A stretch of DNA of 64,000 bases from assembly GCA_023375785.1 (NCBI GenBank), contig SZWC01000100.1, positions 188,895 to 252,894 of the forward strand, written 5' to 3'. Each line of letters starts with the position of its first letter. Position 1 is the stretch's first letter. The position numbers and the translations under genes were made by a program. Below the pieces are notes generated by a model. The model saw only the letters and a list, made by a program, of their open reading frames with translations, had not been told where the DNA came from and searched no databases. Below are positions 1-11,918 of the stretch, in pieces. Source of the stretch: Penium margaritaceum. Taxonomy: Eukaryota; Streptophyta; Zygnematophyceae; Desmidiales; Peniaceae.

Positions 1-3000
1 CTTGCTCTACCTTTCTCTGGCTTGCTCTACCGTTCTCTCCCTTGCTCCATCGTTCTCTGGCTTTCTCCACCTTTCTCAGACTTGCTCCCCCTTTCCCTGG
101 CTTGCTCCACCTTTCTCTGGCTTGCTCCACCTTCCTCTGTCTTACTCCATCTTTCTCTGGCTTGCTCCACCGTTCTCTGGCTTTCTCCGCCGTTCTTTGC
201 TTTGCTCCACCTTTCTCTGGCTTGGTCTACCTTTCTCTTGCTTGCTCCATCGTTTCTGGCTTGCTCCACCATTCTCTGGCTTGCTCTACCTTTCTCTCTC
301 TTGCTCCACATTTCCTTGGCTTGCTCCACCTTTCTCTAGCTTGATCGACCATTCTCTAGTTTGCTCCAACATTCTCTGGCTTGCTCGACCTTACTCTGCC
401 TTGCTTCACCTTTCCCTGGCTAGCTCCGCCTTTTCCTAGCTTGCTACACCTTTCTCTGGCTTTCTCCACCATTCTCTGGCTTGCTCCCCCATTCTCTAGC
501 TTGCTCAACCTTTCTCTGGCTTTCTCCACTTTTTTCTGGCTTGCTCCACCTTTCTCTGGCTTGCTTCACCTTTATCTGTCTTGCTTCACCCTTCTATATC
601 TTGCTCCACTGTTCTCTTGCTTGCTCCACTTTTCTCTGGCTTCTTTCTCCGTTCTCTGACATGCTCCACTTCTCTCTGGCTTGCGCCAGGGTTCTCTGGC
701 TTGCTCGACCTTCCTCTGGCTTGCTCCACCTTTCTCTGGCTTGCTCCACCTTTGTCTAGCTTGCTCCACCTTTCCCTGGCTTGCTTAACCTTTCTCTGGC
801 TTGCTCCATGCTTTCCTCACTTTCTCCACCTTTCTCCGGCTTGCTGCATCTTTCTCTGGCTTGCTCCAGCTTTCTCTAGATTTCCTAACCTTTCTCTTGC
901 TTGGTCCACCGTTCTTTGTCTTGTTCTTCCTTTCTTTGGCTTGCTCCACCTTTCTCTGGCTTGCTCCACCTTTCTCTGGCTTGCACCACCTTTCCCTGGC
1001 TTGCTCCACTTTTCAATGGCTTGCTCCAACGTTCCCTTGCTTGCTCCACCATTGTTTGGTGTGCTTTACCTTTATCTGCCTTGCTCCACCTTTCCCTGGT
1101 TTGCTCCTCCTTTCTCTGGCTTGCTCCATCTTTCTCTAGCTAACTCCACCTTTCCCTGGCTTGCTCCACCTTTCAATGGCTTGCTCCACCTTTCTCTGGC
1201 GTGCTCCTTATTTTTCTGGCTTGCTCCACCTTCCTCCGGTTTGCTCCACCTTTCCCTGGCTTGCTCTATCTCTCTCTATCTTGCTCCATCTTCCTCTGGC
1301 TTGCTCTACCTTTCTTTGGCTTGCTCCACCTTTCTCTGGCTTGCTCCACCTTTCTTTAGTTTGCTCCACCATTCTCTGGCTTGCTCCACCTTTCTATGGC
1401 TTGCTCTACCGCTCTTTGGCTTGCTCCACCGTTCTCTGGCATAGTCCAACGTTATCTGGCTTGCTTCACCATTCTCTGGCTTGCTTTACCGTTCCTTGCC
1501 TTGCTCCAACTTTCTCTGGTGTAGTCCACTTGTCTCTTGCTTGCTCCACCATTCTCTGGCTTGCTCCACCTTTCTCCGGCTTGATCTACCATTTCCTGTC
1601 TTGCTCCAAGTTTCTTTGGCTTGCCTGCTATTGTCTGGCTTGTTCCACCATTTCTGGCTTGCTCCACCGTTATCTTGAATGCTCTGCCTTTATCTTGCTT
1701 GCTCCGCCTTTTCCGGGCTTGCTCCACTTTTCTCTGGCTTGCTCCACCGTTCTCTTGCTTGCTCCACCATTCTCTGGCTTGCTCTACTTTTCTCTAGCTT
1801 GCTTCACCTTTCTCTGGATTTCTCCACGTTTATTTGGCACGCTTGCTCACACATTCCCTGGCTTGTTCCACCTTTCTCTGGCTCGCTCCACATTTATCTG
1901 GCTTGCTCTATCTTTGTCTAGCTTGCTCCACCTTTCCTACGCTTGTTCCACGTTTCTCTGGCTTGCTTCACCGTTCCCTGGCTTGCTCCACCATTCTCTG
2001 GCTTGCTCCACCTTTCTATGGCTTGCTTCACTATTCTCTGGATTTCTCCACCTTTCTCTTTCATGCTTGCTCACAAATTTGAGGGCATGCTTGTCACACA
2101 TTCGCTGGCTGTCTCTGGCTTGCTCAACCTTTCCCTGGCTTGTTTCACCTTTCTCTGGCTTGCCCCACCTTTCTCTGGCTTGCTCCACCTTTCCATTTTC
2201 TTGCTCCACCATTCATTGCCTTTTCCCACCTTTCTCTTGCTTGCTTGACCGTGTTCTACCTTGCTCCACTGTTCTCTAGCTTGTTCCACTTTTCCCTGGT
2301 TTAATCAACCTTTTTCAGGCTTGGTCCATCTTTCTCTAGCTTGCTCCACCTTTCTCTGGCTTGCTTCACCTTTCTGTTTCTTGCTCCACCTTTCTCTGGA
2401 ATGTTCCTCCTTTCCCTGGCTTGCTTCACCTTCCTCTGGTTTGCTTCACCTTTCCCTGGCTTGCTCCACCTATCTCTGGCTTGCTTCACCTTCCTCTGGC
2501 TTGATCCACGTTTCTCAGGATTGCTCCACCTTTCTCTGGCTTTCTCCACCTTTCTCTAGCTTGCTCCGCTGTTGTCTGAATTGATCCATATTTCACTATC
2601 TAGTTCCACTTTTCTTTGGCTTGCTCCACCTTTCTCTGGCTTGCTCCACCGTTCTCTGACTTGCTCCACCTTTCTCTAGCTTAATTCAACTTTCCCTGTC
2701 TTGCTCAACCTTTCTCAGGCTTGCTCCACCTTTCTCGGGCTTGCTCCACCTTTCGCTGGCTTGCTCAACCTTTCTATGGCTTTCTCCACCGTTCCCTGGC
2801 TTGCTCCACCATTCTTTGGCGTGCTCAACCTTTATCTGGCTTGCTCCACCTTTTCCTGGCTTGCTCCACCTTTATCTGTCTTGCTCCACCTTTCTATGGC
2901 TTGCTCCACCCTTATCTGGCTTGCTCCACCGTTCTCTCCCTTGCTCTACCTTTCTCTGGCTTGCTCCACCGTTCTCTAACTTGCTCAATTGTTCTCTGGC

Positions 3001-3057
3001 TTGTTCCACCTTGCCCTCGTTTCCTCCACCTTTCTCTGGCTTGCTCCGCCTTTCTCT
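1..3057 (+). repeat. 20-bp pyrimidine-rich satellite, block 1
   Basis: Head-to-tail 20-bp units, consensus CTTGCTCCACCTTTCTCTGG: 8 C, 8 T, 3 G and 1 A, so the plus strand is 80% pyrimidine. Register is kept for hundreds of bases; substitutions far outnumber indels. The commonest variants are at the CACC-T-TT position (CACCGTT, CACCATT, CACTGTT) and in GCTT (GATT, GTTT). Every frame on both strands is largely stop-free, which produces hydrophobic (plus) or Lys/Glu/Arg/Gln-rich (minus) 20-residue pseudo-peptides. I do not regard these as genes. Confidence 0.97.
1842..2108 (+). repeat. Diverged-unit module, copy 1
   Basis: A satellite unit of the variant class CTTGCTCACACATTCGCTGG occurs once at 1842. 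It occurs again 224 bp later as a close pair at 2066-2108, separated by an extra CATG. The same single-then-pair arrangement is found at four other places in the window. In this copy the pair is degraded (CACAAATTTGAGG and a lost base in TTGTCACAC). Confidence 0.75.
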
Positions 3058-3362
3058 GCTTTATTTTTTTTCTTTTGGCTTTTAAGATGGTCCAGGCAGA
3101 AAATCCCTCACACCGGGCTCCCTTCTGGATGTTGCTACCTTGGTGACTGTTTGATCCGCTCAGCTTGGGTCCGATTCAGCGTCGGCATTTTTGGCGGCCG
3201 AGATTCCATCCTAGATGGCCTTGCCTCAATCACGTCATTTGGCTTTTGCCGGCCTCTTAACCTCAAGTCACGAGCCATTGGTCATGCTTCCAAGGTCAAT
3301 GGGGGGAGCCCCCTGAAAATGGGGGACTCCGGTGCACCGGTAACGACTGCCCTCAAGTATTG
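3058..3362. other. Non-satellite island, copy 1
   Basis: Starts with a T-rich tract, then AAGATGGTCCAGGCAG, and ends at ...CTCAAGTATTG before the satellite resumes as TCCTCTGGTTTTCTCC. It is GC-richer than the array and has no long reading frame independent of the flanking repeats. This is the most diverged of the four islands (GGCATTTTTGGCGGCC where the others have GGCGTGTTCGGTGGCC or similar). I do not recognise its origin. Read on the minus strand it ends in an A-rich tail. Confidence 0.8.
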
Positions 3363-5052
3363 TCCTCTGGTTTTCTCCACCTTTCCCTGGCTTCCTCTAC
3401 GTCTCTCTGGCTTGCTCCGCCTTTCTCTGGCTTGCTCCACCTTTCTCTGGCTTGCTCTTCCTTTCTCTCGCTTACTTTACTGTTCTCTTGCTTGCTCCAT
3501 CGTTCTCTGGCTTTCTCCACCTTTCTCAGACTTGCTTCACCTTTCCCTGCCTTGCTCCATCTTTCTCTGGCTTAATCCATCTTTCACAGGCTTGCTCCAC
3601 CGTTCTCTGGCTTGCTCCACCATTATCTGGCTTGCTCCACCTTTCTATTGCTTGCTCCACCTTTCTCTTGCTTGCTCGACTGTTCTATTGCTTGTTCCAA
3701 TGTTTCTGGCTTGCTCCGCCGTTCTCTGTCTTGCTCTACCTTTCTCTCTCTTGCTCCACCTTTCCTTGGCGTACTCCACCTTTCTCTAGCTTGCTCCACC
3801 TTTCTCTGGCTTGCTCCACCATTCTCTGGCTTGCTCCTCCCTTTTGCTTCCTTGCTTCATCTTTCTCTGGCTAGCTCCACCTTTCCCTAGCTTGCTCCAC
3901 CTTTCTCTGGCTTGCTCCACCATTCTCTGGCTTGATCCCCCCATTCTCTGGCTTGCTCCAACTTTCTCTGGCTTTTTCAACTTTTATCTGGCTTGCTCCA
4001 CCTTTCTCTGGCTTGCTGAACTGTTCTCTGGCTTGCTCCACGTTTCTCTGGCTTGTTCCACCGTTCTCTGGCCTGCTCCACTTTTCTCTGGCTTGCGCCA
4101 GGGTTCTCTGGCTTGCTCCACCTTGCTCTGGATTGCTCCACCGTTCTCTTGCTTGCTCCACCTTTGTCTAGGTTGCTCCACCTTTCCCTGGCGTGCTCCA
4201 CCTTTCTCTGTCCTGCTGCATGTTTTCCTATCTTGCTCCACCTTTCTCTAGCTTAATGCATCTTTCTCTGGCTTGCTCAAGCTTTCTCTGGCTTGGTCCA
4301 CCTTTCTGTGGCTTAGTCCGTCGGTCTCTGTCTTGCTCTTTCTTTCTTTGGCTTGCTCCACCTCTCTCTGGCTTGCTCCACCATTCTCAGACTTGCTCCA
4401 GCTTTCTCTGGTTTGTACCACCTTTCCCTGGCTTGCTCCACCTTTCTATGGCTTGCTCCACCGTTCCCTGGCTTGCTCCACCATTCTTTGGTGTGCTCCA
4501 CCTTTATATGGCTTGCTCCAGCTTCCCCTGGCTTGCTCCACCTTTCTCTTGCTTGGTCCATCTTTCCCTCGCTTGCTCCACCTTTCTCTGGATTCCTCCA
4601 CATTTCTCTAGCTTGCTCTACTGTTCTGTGTCTTGTTCCACCTTCTTCTGGTTTACTCCTCCTTTCTCTGGCTTTCTCCATCTTTCTCTAGCTTGCTCCA
4701 CCTTTCCCTGGCTTACTCCACATTTCTGTGGCTTGCTCCTCCTTTCTCTGGGATGCTCCTCCTTTTTCTGGCTTGCTCAACATTCCTCTGGTTTGCTCCA
4801 CCTTTCCTTGGCTTGACCTACCTCTCTCTGGCTTGCTCCACCTTTCTCTGGCTTGCTCCACCATTCTTTAGCTTGCTCCACTGTTCTCCGGCTTGTTCCA
4901 CCTTTCCCTTGTTTGCTCCGCCTTTCTCTGGCTTGTTCCATAATTCTTTAACTTGCTCCACCTTTTCCTGGCTTGCTCCACCTTCTGTGGCTTGCTCCAC
5001 CTTTCCCTGGCATACTCCTCCTTTTCCTGGCTTGCTCCACCTTTCTCTGGTT
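3363..5052 (+). repeat. 20-bp satellite, higher-order unit 1
   Basis: Uninterrupted 20-bp units between islands 1 and 2. The order of variant units is shared with the arrays after islands 2 to 4, for example GGTGTGCTCCACCTTTATATGG followed by a GCTTCCCC unit near 4490-4530. Confidence 0.95.
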
Positions 5053-5345
5053 TGTTTTTTTCTTTTTTTTTGGTGGTTTTTAAGATGGTCCAGGCAGAAA
5101 ATCCCTCCCAACCGGCACCGTTCCGGACGCTGCTACTTTGGTGACTATTTGATCCGCTCAGCTGGGTCCGATTTGGCGTCGGCGTGTTCGGTGGCCGAGG
5201 TTCCATCCTAGATGGTTTTTCCTCAGTCACGTCATTCGGCTCTTGCCGGCTTCTTCACCTCGCGTCACAAGCCACTGGTCAATGCGGGGAACCCCCTGAC
5301 AATAGGGGACTCTGGTGCACTGGTAACGACTGCCCTCGCATACAG
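5053..5345. other. Non-satellite island, copy 2
   Basis: T-rich tract at 5053-5072, then the anchor at 5082 and a GC-rich body ending at CGCATACAG. Similar throughout to islands 3 and 4. The satellite on both sides carries the unusual TTCT(C/G)TGGTTT variant, consistent with a target duplication made when the ancestral island inserted. Confidence 0.8.
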
Positions 5346-7194
5346 TTCTGTGGTTTTCTCCACCTTTCCATAGCTTCCTCTACCTCTCTCTGGCTTGCTC
5401 CGCCTTTTTCTGGCTTGCTCCACGTTTCTCTGGCTTGCTCTACCTTTCTATGGCTTGTTATACCGTACTCTCGCTTGCTCTATCGTTCTCTGGCTGTATC
5501 CACCTTTCTCAGACTTGCTCCACCTTTCCCTTGCTTGCTCCACCTTTCTCCAGCTTACTCCATCTTTCTCTGGCTTGCTCCACCGTTCTCTGGCTTGCTT
5601 CACCTTTCTATGGCTTGCTCCACCTTTCTCTGGCTTGCTCCACCATTCTCTGGCTTGCTCCACCTTTCTATGGCTTGCTCCACCTTTCTCTGGCTTGTTC
5701 CACCGTTCTCTGGCTTGTTCCACCATTTCTGGCTTGCTCCGCTGTTCGCTGTCTTGATCTAACTTTCTCTCTCTTACTCTACCATTCCTTGGCGTGCTCC
5801 ACCTTTCTATAGCTTGCTCCACCTTTATCTGGCTTGCTCCACCATTCTCTGGCTTGCTCTTCCCTTTCTCTTCCTTGCTTCACCTTTCTCTGGCTAGCTC
5901 CACCTTTCCATAGCTTGGTCCACCTTTCTCTGGCTTGCTCCACCATTCTCTGGCTTGCTCCCCCGTTCTCTGGCTTGCTCCAGCTTTTTCTGGCTTTTTC
6001 CACTTTTATCTGGCTTGCTCCACCTTTCTCTGGCTTGCTGAACTGTTCTCTGGCTTGCTCCACGTTTCTCTGGCTTGTTCCACCGTTCTCTGGCTTGCTC
6101 CACCTTTTTCTGGCTTTTTCCACTTTTATCTGGCTTGCTCCACCTTTCTCTGGCTTGCTGAACTGTTCTCTGGCTTGCTCCACGTTTCTCTGGCTTGTTC
6201 CACCGTTCTCTGGCCTGCTCCACTTTTCTCTGGCTTGTGCCAGTGTTCTCTGGCTTGCTTCGCCTTGCTCTGGATTACTCCACCATTCTCTTGCTTGCTC
6301 CACCTTTGTCTAGCTTGCTCCACCTTTCCCTGGCGTGCTCCACCTTTCTCTGTCCTGCTGCATGTTTTCCTATCTTGCTCCACCTTTCTCTAGCTTGATG
6401 CATCTTTCTCTGGCTTTCTCAAGCTTTCTCTGGCTTGGTCCACCTTTCTGTGGCTTGGTCCGCTGGTCTCTGTCTTGCTCTTTCTTTCTTTGGCTTGCTC
6501 CACCTCTCTCTGGCTTGCTCCACCATTCTCAGACTTGCTCCAGCTTTCTCTGGTTTGTACCACCTTTCCCTGGCTTGATCCACCTTTCTATGGCTTGCTC
6601 CACCGTTCCCTGGCTTGCTCCACCATTCCTTGGCGTGCTTCACCTTTATATGGCTTGCTCCAGCTTCCCCTGGCTTGCTCCACCTTTCTCTTGCTTGGTC
6701 CATCTTTCCCTCGCTTGCTCCACCTTTCTCTGGATTCCTCCACATTTCTCTAGCTTGCTCTACTGTTCTGTGGCTTGTTCCACCATCTTCTGGTCTACTC
6801 CTACTTTCTCTGGCTTTCTCCATCTTTCTCTAGCTTGCTCCACCTTTCCCTGGCTTACTTCACATTTCTGTGGCTTGCTTCACCTTTCTCTGGGATGCTC
6901 CTCCTTTTTCTGGCTTTCTCAACATTCCTCTGGTTTGCTCCACCTTTCATTGGCTTGATCTACCTCTCTCTGGCTTGCTCCACCTTTCTCTGGCTTGCTC
7001 CACCGTTCTCTAGCTTGCTCCACTGTTCTCTGGCTTGTTCCACCTTTCCCTTGTTTGCTCCGCCTTTCTCTGGTTTGCTCCATAATTCTTTAACTTGCTC
7101 CACCTTTTCCTGGCTTGCTCCACCTTTCTGTTGCTTGCTCCACCTTTCCCTGGCATACTCCTTCTTTTCCTGGCTTGCTCCACCTTTCTCTGGT
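5346..7194 (+). repeat. 20-bp satellite, higher-order unit 2
   Basis: 20-bp units between islands 2 and 3. It contains a local duplication: a ~120-bp run with CAGCTTTTTCTGGC, CTTTTATC, GCTGAACTG and CCACGTTTC variants near 5990-6090 is repeated at about 6100-6210. This shows recent expansion in multiples of the 20-bp unit. Confidence 0.93.
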
Positions 7195-7488
7195 TGTTTT
7201 TTTCTTTTTTTTTGGTGGTTTTTAAGATTGTCCAGGCAGAAAATCCCTCCCAACCGGCTCCCTTCCGGAAGCTGCTACCTTGGTGACTATTTGATCCGCT
7301 CAGCTGGGTCCGATTTGGCGTCGGCGTGCTCGGTGGCCAAGGTTCCATGCTAGATCGTTTTTCCTCAGTCACGTCATTCGGCTCTTGCCGGCCTCTTCAC
7401 CTCGTGTCACAAGCCATTGGTCAATGCGGGGAACCCCCTGAAAATGGGGGACTCCGGTGCACTGGTAATGACTGCCCTCGCATACAGT
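7195..7488. other. Non-satellite island, copy 3
   Basis: Same structure as islands 2 and 4. It has AAGATTG instead of AAGATGG at the anchor (7224) and ends at CGCATACAG. The short in-frame stretches visible in it differ in stops and starts between copies, so I do not call a gene. Confidence 0.8.
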
Positions 7489-9330
7489 TCTGTGGTTTTC
7501 TCCACCTTTCCACAGCTTCCTCTACCTCTCTCTGGCTTGCTCCGCCTTTTTCTGGCTTGCTCCACGTTTCTCGGCTTGCTCTACCTTTTTATGGCTTGTT
7601 ATACCGTTCTCTCGCTTTCTCTTTCGTTCTCTGGCTGTATCCACCTTTCTCCGACTTACTCCACCTTTCCCTTGCTTGCTCCACCTTTCTCCAGCTTACT
7701 CCATCTTTCTCTGGCTTGCTCCACCGTTCTCTGGCTTGCTCCACCATTCTCTGGCTTGCTCCACCTTTCTATGGCTTGCTCCACCTTTCTCTGGCTTGTT
7801 CCACCGGTCTCTGGCTTGTTCCACCATTTCTGGCTTGCTCCGCTGTTCGCTGTGTTGCTCTAACTTTCTCTCTCTTACTCTACCATTCCTTGGCGTGCTC
7901 CACCTTTCTCTTGCTTGCTCCACCTTTATCTGGCTTGCTCCACCATTCTCTGGCTTGCTCCTCCCTTTCTCTTCCTTGCTTCACCTTTCTCTGGCTAGCT
8001 CCATCTTTCCATAGTTTGGTCCACCTTTCTCTGGCTTGCTCCACCATTCTCTGGCTTGCTCCCCCGTTCTCTGGCTTGCTCCAGCTTTTTCTGGCTTTTT
8101 CCACTTTTATCTGGCTTGCTCCACCTTTCTCTGGCTTGCTGAACTGTTCTCTGGCTTGCTCCACCTTTCTCTGGCTTGCTCCACCGTTCTCTGGCTTGCT
8201 CCACCATTCTCTGGCTTGCTCCCCCGTTCTCTGGCTTGCTCCAGCTTTTTCTGGCTTTTTCCACTTTTATCTGGCTTGCTCCACCTTTCTCTGGCTTGCT
8301 GAACTGTTCTCTGGCTTGCTCCACGTTTCTCTGGCTTGTTCCACCGTTCTCTGGCCTGCTCCACTTTTGTCTGGCTTGCGCCAGGGTTCTCTGGCTTGCT
8401 CCACCTTGCTCTGGATTGCTCCACCTTTCTCTTGCTTGCTCCACCTTTATCTAGCTTGCTCCACCTTTCCGTGGCTTGCTCCACCTTTCTCTGGCCTGCT
8501 GCATGTTTTACTATCTTGCTCCACCTTTCTCTAGCTTGATGCATCTTTCTCTGGCTTGCTCAAGCTTTCTCTGGCTTGGTCCACCTTTCTGTGGCTTGGT
8601 CCGCCGTTCTCTGTCTTGCTTTTTCTTTCTTTGGCTTGCTCCACCTTTCTCTGGCTTGCTCCACCATTCTCAGATTTGCTCCAGCTTTCTCTGGTTTGTA
8701 CCACCTTTCCCTGGCTTGCTCCACCTTTCTATGGCTTGCTCCACCGTTCCCTGGCTTGCTCCACCATTCTTTGGCGTGCTCCACCTTTATATGGCTTGCT
8801 CTAGCCTCCCCTGGCTTGCTCCACCTTTCTCTTGCTTGCTCCACCTTCCCTCTCTTGCTCCACCTTTCTCTGGATTACCCTACATTTCTCTAGCTTGCTC
8901 TACTGTTCTGTGGCTTGTTCCACCTTCGTCTGGTCTACTCCTCCTTTCTCTGGCTTTCTCCATCTTTCTCTAGCTTGCTCCACCTTTCCCTGGCTTACTC
9001 CACCTTTCTGTTGCTTGCTCCACCTTTCTCTGGGATGCTCCTCCTTTTTCTGGCTTGCTCAACATTCCTCTGGTTTGCTCCACCTTTCCTTGGCTTGATC
9101 TACCTCTCTCTGGCTTGCTCCACCTTTCTCTGGCTTGCTCCACCGTTCTCTAGCTTGCTCCACTGTTCTCTGGCTTGTTCCACCTTTCCCTTGTTTGCTC
9201 CACCTTTCTCTGGCTTGCTCCATAATTCTTTAACTTGCTCCACCTTTTCCTGGCTTGCTCCACCTTCTGTGGCTTGCTCCACCTTTCCCTGGCATACTCC
9301 TTTTCCTGGCTTGCTCCACCTTTCTCTCGT
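7489..9330 (+). repeat. 20-bp satellite, higher-order unit 3
   Basis: 20-bp units between islands 3 and 4. It again has an internally duplicated ~180-bp segment (about 8035-8165 and 8205-8340 share the CCCCCGTTC, CAGCTTTTTC and GCTGAACTG variants). Confidence 0.93.
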
Positions 9331-9621
9331 TTGCCTTTTTTTGTGTGGTGGTTTTTAAGATGGTCCAGGCAGAAAATCCCTCCCACCCGGCTCCCTTCCG
9401 GAAGCTGCTACCTTGGTGTCTATTTGATCCGCTCAGCTTGGGTCGGATTCGGCGTTGGCGTGTTCGGTGGCCGAGGTTCCATCCTAGATGGGATTTCCTC
9501 AGTCACATCATTCGGCTCTTGCCGGCCTCTTCACCTCGCGTCACGAGCAATTGGTCAATGCGGGGAGCCCCCTGACAATGGGGGACTCCGGTGCACTGGT
9601 AATGACTGCCCTTGCGTACGG
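9331..9621. other. Non-satellite island, copy 4
   Basis: T-rich start at 9335-9341, anchor at 9357, body ending at TTGCGTACGG, then TTCTCTGGTTTTCTCC. Very similar to islands 2 and 3. It is the last island in the window; the long satellite block that follows has none. Confidence 0.8.
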
Positions 9622-11650
9622 TTCTCTGGTTTTCTCCACCTTTCCCTGGCTTCCTCTACCTCCCTCTGGCTTGCTCCGCCTTTTTCTGGCTTGCTCCACC
9701 TTTCTCTGGCTTGCTCTACCTTTCTATGGCTTGTTATACCGCTCTCTCACTTGCTCCATCGTTCTCTGGCTGTATCCACCTTTCTCAGACTTGCTCCACC
9801 TTTCCCTGGCTTGCTCCACCTTTCTCCCACTTACTCCATCTTTCTCTGACTTGCTCCACCGTTCTCTTGCTTGCTCAACCATTCTCTGGCTTGCTTCACC
9901 TTTCTATGGCTTGCTTCACCTTTCTCTGGCTTACTCCACCTTTCTCTGGCTTGTTCCACTGTTTCTGACTTGCTCCACCGTTTTCTGTCTTGCTCTACCT
10001 TTCTCTCTCTTACTCCACCTTTCATTGGCGTTTACCACCATTCTCTAGCTTGCTCCATCTTTCTCTGGCTTGCTCCACCATTCTCTGGCTTGCTCCACCG
10101 TTCTCTTCCTTGCTTCACCTTTCTCATGCTAGCTCCACCTTTCCCTAGCTTGCTCCACCTTTCCCTGGCTTGCTCCAATATTCTCTGGCTTGCTCCCCCC
10201 TTCTCTGGCTTGCACCACCTTTCTCTGGCGTTTTCCACCTTTATCTGGCTTGCTCCACCTTTCTCTGGCTTCCTTCACTGCTCCCTGGCTTGCTCCACTT
10301 TTCTCTGGCTTGTTCCACTGTTCTCTGGCCTACTCCATTTTTCTGTGGCTTGCGCCAGGGTTCTCTGGATTGCTCCACCTTGCTCTGGATTGCTCCACCT
10401 TTCTCTTTCTTGCTCCACCTTTTTCTAGCTTGCTCCACCTTTCCCTTGCTTGCTGCACCTTTCTTTGGCTCGCTCCATGTTTTTCTATCTTTCTCCACCT
10501 TTCTGTAGCTTGCTGCATCTTTCTCCGGCTTGCTCAAGCTTTCCCTAGCTTGGTCCACCTTTCTCTGGCTTGGTCCACCCTTCTCTGTCTTCCTCTTCTT
10601 TCCTTTGGCTTGCTTCACCTTTCTCTGGCTTGCTCCACCATTCTCAGACTTGCTCCACCTTTCTGTGGTTTTTAGCACATTTCCCTGGCTTGCTCCACCT
10701 TTCTATGGCTTTCCCCATCGTTCCCTGGCTTGCTGCACCATTCTTTGGCGTGCTCCACCTTTATCTGGCTTGCTCCAGCTTCCCCTGGCTGGCTCCACCT
10801 TTCTCTTGCTTGCTCCACCTTTCTCTGGCTTGCTCCACCTTTCTCTGGATTGCTCCACCTTTCTCTAGCTTGCTCCACTGTTCTCTATCTTGTTCCACCT
10901 TCCTCTGGTTTGCTCCTCCTTTCTCTGGCTTTCTCCGTCTTTCTCTAGCTTGCTCCACCCAACCCTGGCTTACTCCACCTTTGTGTGGCTTGCTCCACCT
11001 TTCTCTGGAATGCTTCTCCTTTTTCTGGCTTGCTCAACATTCCTCTGGTTTGCTCCACCTTTCCCTGGCTTGATCTACCTCTCTCTGGCTTGCTCCACCT
11101 TTCTCTGGCTTGCTCCACCTTTCTCTGGCTTCTTCCACATTTCTCTGGCTTGCTCCACCTTTCTCTAGCTTGCTGCACAATTATCTGACGTGCTCCACCT
11201 TTCTCTATCTTGCTCAACCTTTCTCAGGCTTGCTCCACCTTTCTCTGGCTTTCTCTACCGTTCTTTGGCTTGCTCCACTGTTCTCTGGCTTGCTCCACTG
11301 TTCTCTGGCTTACTTCACTGTTTTCTGGCTTGCTTCAGCGGTCTCTGCCTTGCTCCACCTTTCTTTGGCTTGCTCAACCTGTCGCTCACTTGCTCCACCG
11401 TTCTCTGACCTGCTCCACCTTTTCCCGTCTTGCTCGACTGTTCGCTGGTTTGTACCACTGTTCCCTGGCTTGTTCCACCATTACTGGCTTGCCCCACTGT
11501 TGTCTGGCTTGCTCTACCTTTATCTGGCTTGGTCCATCTTTTCCAGGCTTCCTCCACCTATCTCTGGCTTGCACCACCATTTCTGGCTTGCTCTACCTTT
11601 CTCTGGCTTGCTTCATCTTTCTCTGGCTTTCTCCACCTTTATCTAGCATC

Positions 11651-11918
11651 CTTGCTCATACATTCACTGGATTGCTCCAAATTTTTCGAAATTGCTCCAC
11701 ATTTCTCTGGCTTCATCTATCTTTTTCTAGCTTTTTCCACCTTTCCCTGGCTTGCTTCACCTTTCTCTGGCTTGCTCAAGTGTTCTATGGCTTTCTCCAC
11801 CATGCTCTGGCTTGCTCCACCTTTCTCTGGCATGCTTCACCTTTCTATTGCTTTCTCCAAATTTCTCTGGCATGCTTGCTCACACATTTGCTGGCACGCT
11901 TGCTCACACATTCGCTGG
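11651..11918 (+). repeat. Diverged-unit module, copy 2
   Basis: Single variant CTTGCTCATACATTCACTGG at 11651, then the pair CTTGCTCACACATTTGCTGG-CACG-CTTGCTCACACATTCGCTGG from 11875. The spacing is 224 bp, as in copies 1, 3 and 5. Confidence 0.8.

Larger units (their letters stand above)
3058..11100 (+). repeat. Higher-order repeat of about 2.1 kb (satellite plus island)
   Basis: Four successive copies of a composite unit: a ~300-bp non-satellite island followed by ~1.7-1.85 kb of 20-bp repeats whose variant order is shared between copies. The island anchor AAGATGGTCCAGGCAG (AAGATTG in the third) starts at 3084, 5082, 7224 and 9357, giving spacings of 1998, 2142 and 2133 bp. Shared landmarks include the run with GGCTGTATCCACC and the run with GCTCAACATTCCTCTGG. 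Copy 4 has no following island, and the similarity fades near 11100. Boundaries are by eye. Confidence 0.85.

Noticed and set aside
3058-9621. Islands as exons of a conserved gene (frame with MVQAENPS...)
   Set aside because: The frame is short, broken differently in the four copies, and runs into satellite on both sides.
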